From positions 36,971-100,970 of the forward strand of contig JAZRKX010000032.1 in the NCBI GenBank assembly GCA_045646525.1: a DNA stretch of 64,000 nucleotides, in the 5' to 3' direction. Position numbers and translations under genes: made by a program. The notes below the pieces were generated by a model. It was not told the DNA's origin, did no database searches, and was given only the letters and a program-made list of their open reading frames with translations. This DNA comes from RGIG8748 sp045646525. GTDB taxonomy: Bacteria > Bacillota > Clostridia > UMGS1810. Of the stretch, positions 62,128 to 64,000 are shown in pieces; positions within the stretch are counted from its first letter, which is position 1; every line of letters begins with the position of its first letter.

Positions 62128-63999
62128 GTGCGCTCGGCATGCGTAATAACTTGGCGGTGAAAGTCCGCTACAGGCTTGGCAGTAGGAACTGTTAGCCAAA
62201 GACAAGGGCGTCCGTCGTGAGGCGGAGTCTGAAGGAAGTCGGAGGCAAAACCTCGGTCTGACGAACAGAAACTGTATATAAGGCGTACTTGAAACGGACG
62301 AGTTTCCTAGTCAAAACAAAGTCCAATACTGCCCGAATTTCAAGGCGTAAATACAGCAGATATATGAGGTGAAGGTGATTACGCTTACCCGAGGAGGTCT
62401 CATAGGCAGAGAAATCTGTAGTAACAACGAACTATGAGAAGTCAGCAGAGGTCATAGTACCGAAAGTTTTTTTTCGGGAAGGACCGAACAATCATAAGTC
62501 TTAAGTAAATGATGAAAGGAGTGTCGGTATAATGAAAACAGAATACATCGAAAACGATGGCTTCCTGCAAAGGGATAGTGTGGAACACGAAGAGTATGCA
62601 GAAGCGTATAGTACCGAAAATCAGGAAATCAAAGAAAGAGACGGTGCAGGCTTGCTTGAAAAGGTACTTGACAGAAATAATCTGAACAAAGCCTACAAGC
62701 GAGTAAAAGCCAACAAGGGAGCAAGCGGAGTTGATGGAATGTCCATTGATGAAGCCCTCACTCGGCTTAAAGAAAATGGGAATGAACTGCTCGAAAAGAT
62801 AAGGAATGGAAAATACAAACCATCTCCTGTCCGCAGAGTGGAAATCCCAAAGGATAATGATGGGGTGCGAAAATTAGGAATACCTACAGTAGTAGACCGC
62901 ATTATCCAGCAAGCAATAGCACAAGTGTTAATTCCAATCTACGAGCCAAAGTTTTCAGACGGAAGCTATGGCTACAGACCAAACAGAAGTGCAAAGGATG
63001 CAATACTGAAAGTGAAAGAGTACGCAGATGAGGGATACAAATATGCAGTATGCCTCGATTTATCCAAATACTTTGACACACTCAACCACGAACTGCTTAT
63101 GAATATGCTCCGTAAGGATATCAAAGACAAGATGCTCATAGAGCTAATCAAGAGATATCTTAAAAGTGGAGTAATGGAAAACGGCATAGTAATGAAAACA
63201 AAGGAAGGCTCACCGCAAGGTGGAAATCTCTCACCACTACTTGCCAATATCTATCTTGATAAATTCGATAAGGAGTTTGAGGGCAGAGGGGTAAAGGTAA
63301 TCCGATATGCAGATGATATTATCCTTTTAGCGAAGAGTATTCGTGCAGCAGAAAGATTGCTTGGCACAAGTACAGAATACCTTGAGAAGAAATTAAAACT
63401 CAAGGTAAACACAGAAAAGAGCCGAGCAGTAAGCGTATATTCAATCCGAAATTTCGGTTTCTCGGCTTTGCGATGGGAAGGAACAGAAAGGGTGCATATA
63501 TCCGAGTTCACGCAAAGTCGAAGAAGAAAGCCAAAGACAAACTGCGAAAACTAACTTCCCGTAGTCAGGGTAGAAGCTTAGACACGGTGTTTTACAACAT
63601 AAAAGCGTTTATGCGAGGATGGCTTGGATATTACGCAATAGCGGAAATGAAGAACGAAATGCAAGATTGGAATGAGTGGCTCCGCAGAAGAATACGAATG
63701 TACATTTGGAAACAATGGAAACTGCCGAGAACAAGGGTGAAGAACCTGATAAAACTCGGTATGCCCGAATGGAAAGCGTATCGAAACGGAAATACCCGAA
63801 AAGGCTATTGGGCTATTGCAGGTAGTGGAATACTACACCACACCATAACAAATGAAAGACTTGCATACCGAGGATATTATGACATATCCGAAGCATACAA
63901 GTCTTTGCACTCAATATGATTGAACCGCCGTGTACCGAACGGTACGCACGGTGGTGTGAGAGGTCGGCTAATCAATTAATGGTTAGCCTCCTACTCGAT
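62128..63999 (+). mobile_element. group II intron, probably class C, inserted after a terminator
   Basis: The 5' end GTGCG (62128-62132) fits the GUGYG intron start. About 400 nt of structured RNA precede the reverse-transcriptase frame. Downstream of it, positions 63923-63955 form a domain V-like hairpin (ACCGCCGTGTACC pairing with GGTACGCACGGTGGT, loop GAAC), and 63959-63999 form domain VI with the CCTACTCGAT end that holds the branch-point A. The encoded protein lacks an HNH endonuclease tail. Insertion just downstream of an intrinsic terminator is the habit of class C introns. The right boundary lies at the last bases of the window. Confidence 0.88.
62532..63919 (+). pseudogene. ltrA: frameshifted group II intron reverse transcriptase/maturase
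   Basis: Two overlapping frames together make a full intron protein. The first (62532-63554) has the RT domain with GVDGMSIDEAL, KDNDGVRKLGIPTVVDR, GSPQGGNLSPLLANI and the active-site YADDIILLAKS. The second (63473-63919) has the maturase/X domain with MRGWLGYYAIAEM and the C-terminal GYWAIAGSG block, ending without an endonuclease domain. The join falls near 63448-63455 in a short A run, where one extra A would restore the conserved F-L-G-F motif. This is either a one-base deletion that kills the protein or a sequence error. The RNA part still looks intact. Confidence 0.9.
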
Positions 64000-64000
64000 T

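Noticed and set aside
63473..63919. Second intron frame as a separate gene
   Set aside because: It is the maturase half of the frameshifted reverse transcriptase; the overlap and conserved motifs show it belongs to the frame before it.

Overview
The window looks like chromosome of an anaerobic, spore-forming member of the Clostridia (Bacillota). Pointers are a complete cotJABC spore-coat operon with a sigma-E-like promoter, S-layer-homology (SLH) surface proteins, AddAB instead of RecBCD, a pcrA-yerC pair, strong AAGGAGG ribosome sites and AT-rich sigma-A promoters. Base composition and codon use look uniform; the one clear mobile element is a group II intron at the right edge. I found no rRNA, tRNA or CRISPR array.

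Layout. (1) 1-13.6 kb, plus strand: a glycan-degradation block with the tail of an unidentified gene, two paralogous secreted SLH proteins of unknown catalytic type, two alpha/beta hydrolases flanking a GH3 glycosidase, a Gfo/Idh/MocA oxidoreductase, a GH20-like protein, a GH29 alpha-L-fucosidase and a DUF4886-like SGNH protein. (2) 13.6-14.8 kb, minus: cotJABC. (3) 14.9-20.7 kb, plus: a Dlt-like five-gene operon (adenylation enzyme, GNAT, carrier protein, MBOAT transferase, and an SGNH esterase fused to a CE4 polysaccharide deacetylase). (4) 20.8-21.7 kb: an RluA-family pseudouridine synthase. (5) 21.7-31 kb, minus: ptsH-ptsI, uxuA-uxuB for hexuronate breakdown, and carA with a carB-dapF gene fusion behind a likely attenuator. 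(6) 31-42.2 kb, minus: a complete bacterial microcompartment (BMC) locus. (7) 42.3-62.1 kb, mostly plus: asnA-asnS, a small FUSC/ArAE membrane protein, a GH36-like protein, addB-addA, a minus-strand HAD phosphatase, lon-ysxC-pcrA-yerC-methyltransferase-rdgB. (8) 62.1-64 kb: a group II intron with a frameshifted reverse transcriptase, placed just after the rdgB terminator.

The BMC locus encodes shell proteins of all three classes (two BMC-H, two tandem BMC-T, one EutS/PduU type, one pentameric vertex protein), a class II sugar-phosphate aldolase, a CoA-acylating aldehyde dehydrogenase, a Zn alcohol dehydrogenase, PduL, a GlcG/HbpS protein, PduS, an EutP-like GTPase and a DeoR regulator. No diol dehydratase lies in it, and both ends of the locus are in the window. 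The simplest reading is that an L-fuculose- or L-rhamnulose-phosphate is cleaved to DHAP and lactaldehyde, which is dismutated inside the shell to 1,2-propanediol and lactoyl-phosphate. The fucosidase at 11.5-12.8 kb could supply the sugar, though nothing in the sequence links the two loci directly.

Most notable observations: a BMC-H gene with two in-frame starts, each with its own strong ribosome site; an in-frame coding stretch of about 115 codons ahead of the alcohol dehydrogenase that lacks a normal start codon; the carB-dapF fusion; the Dlt-like operon with an SGNH-deacetylase fusion; and an HPr with Lys in place of the regulatory Ser46.
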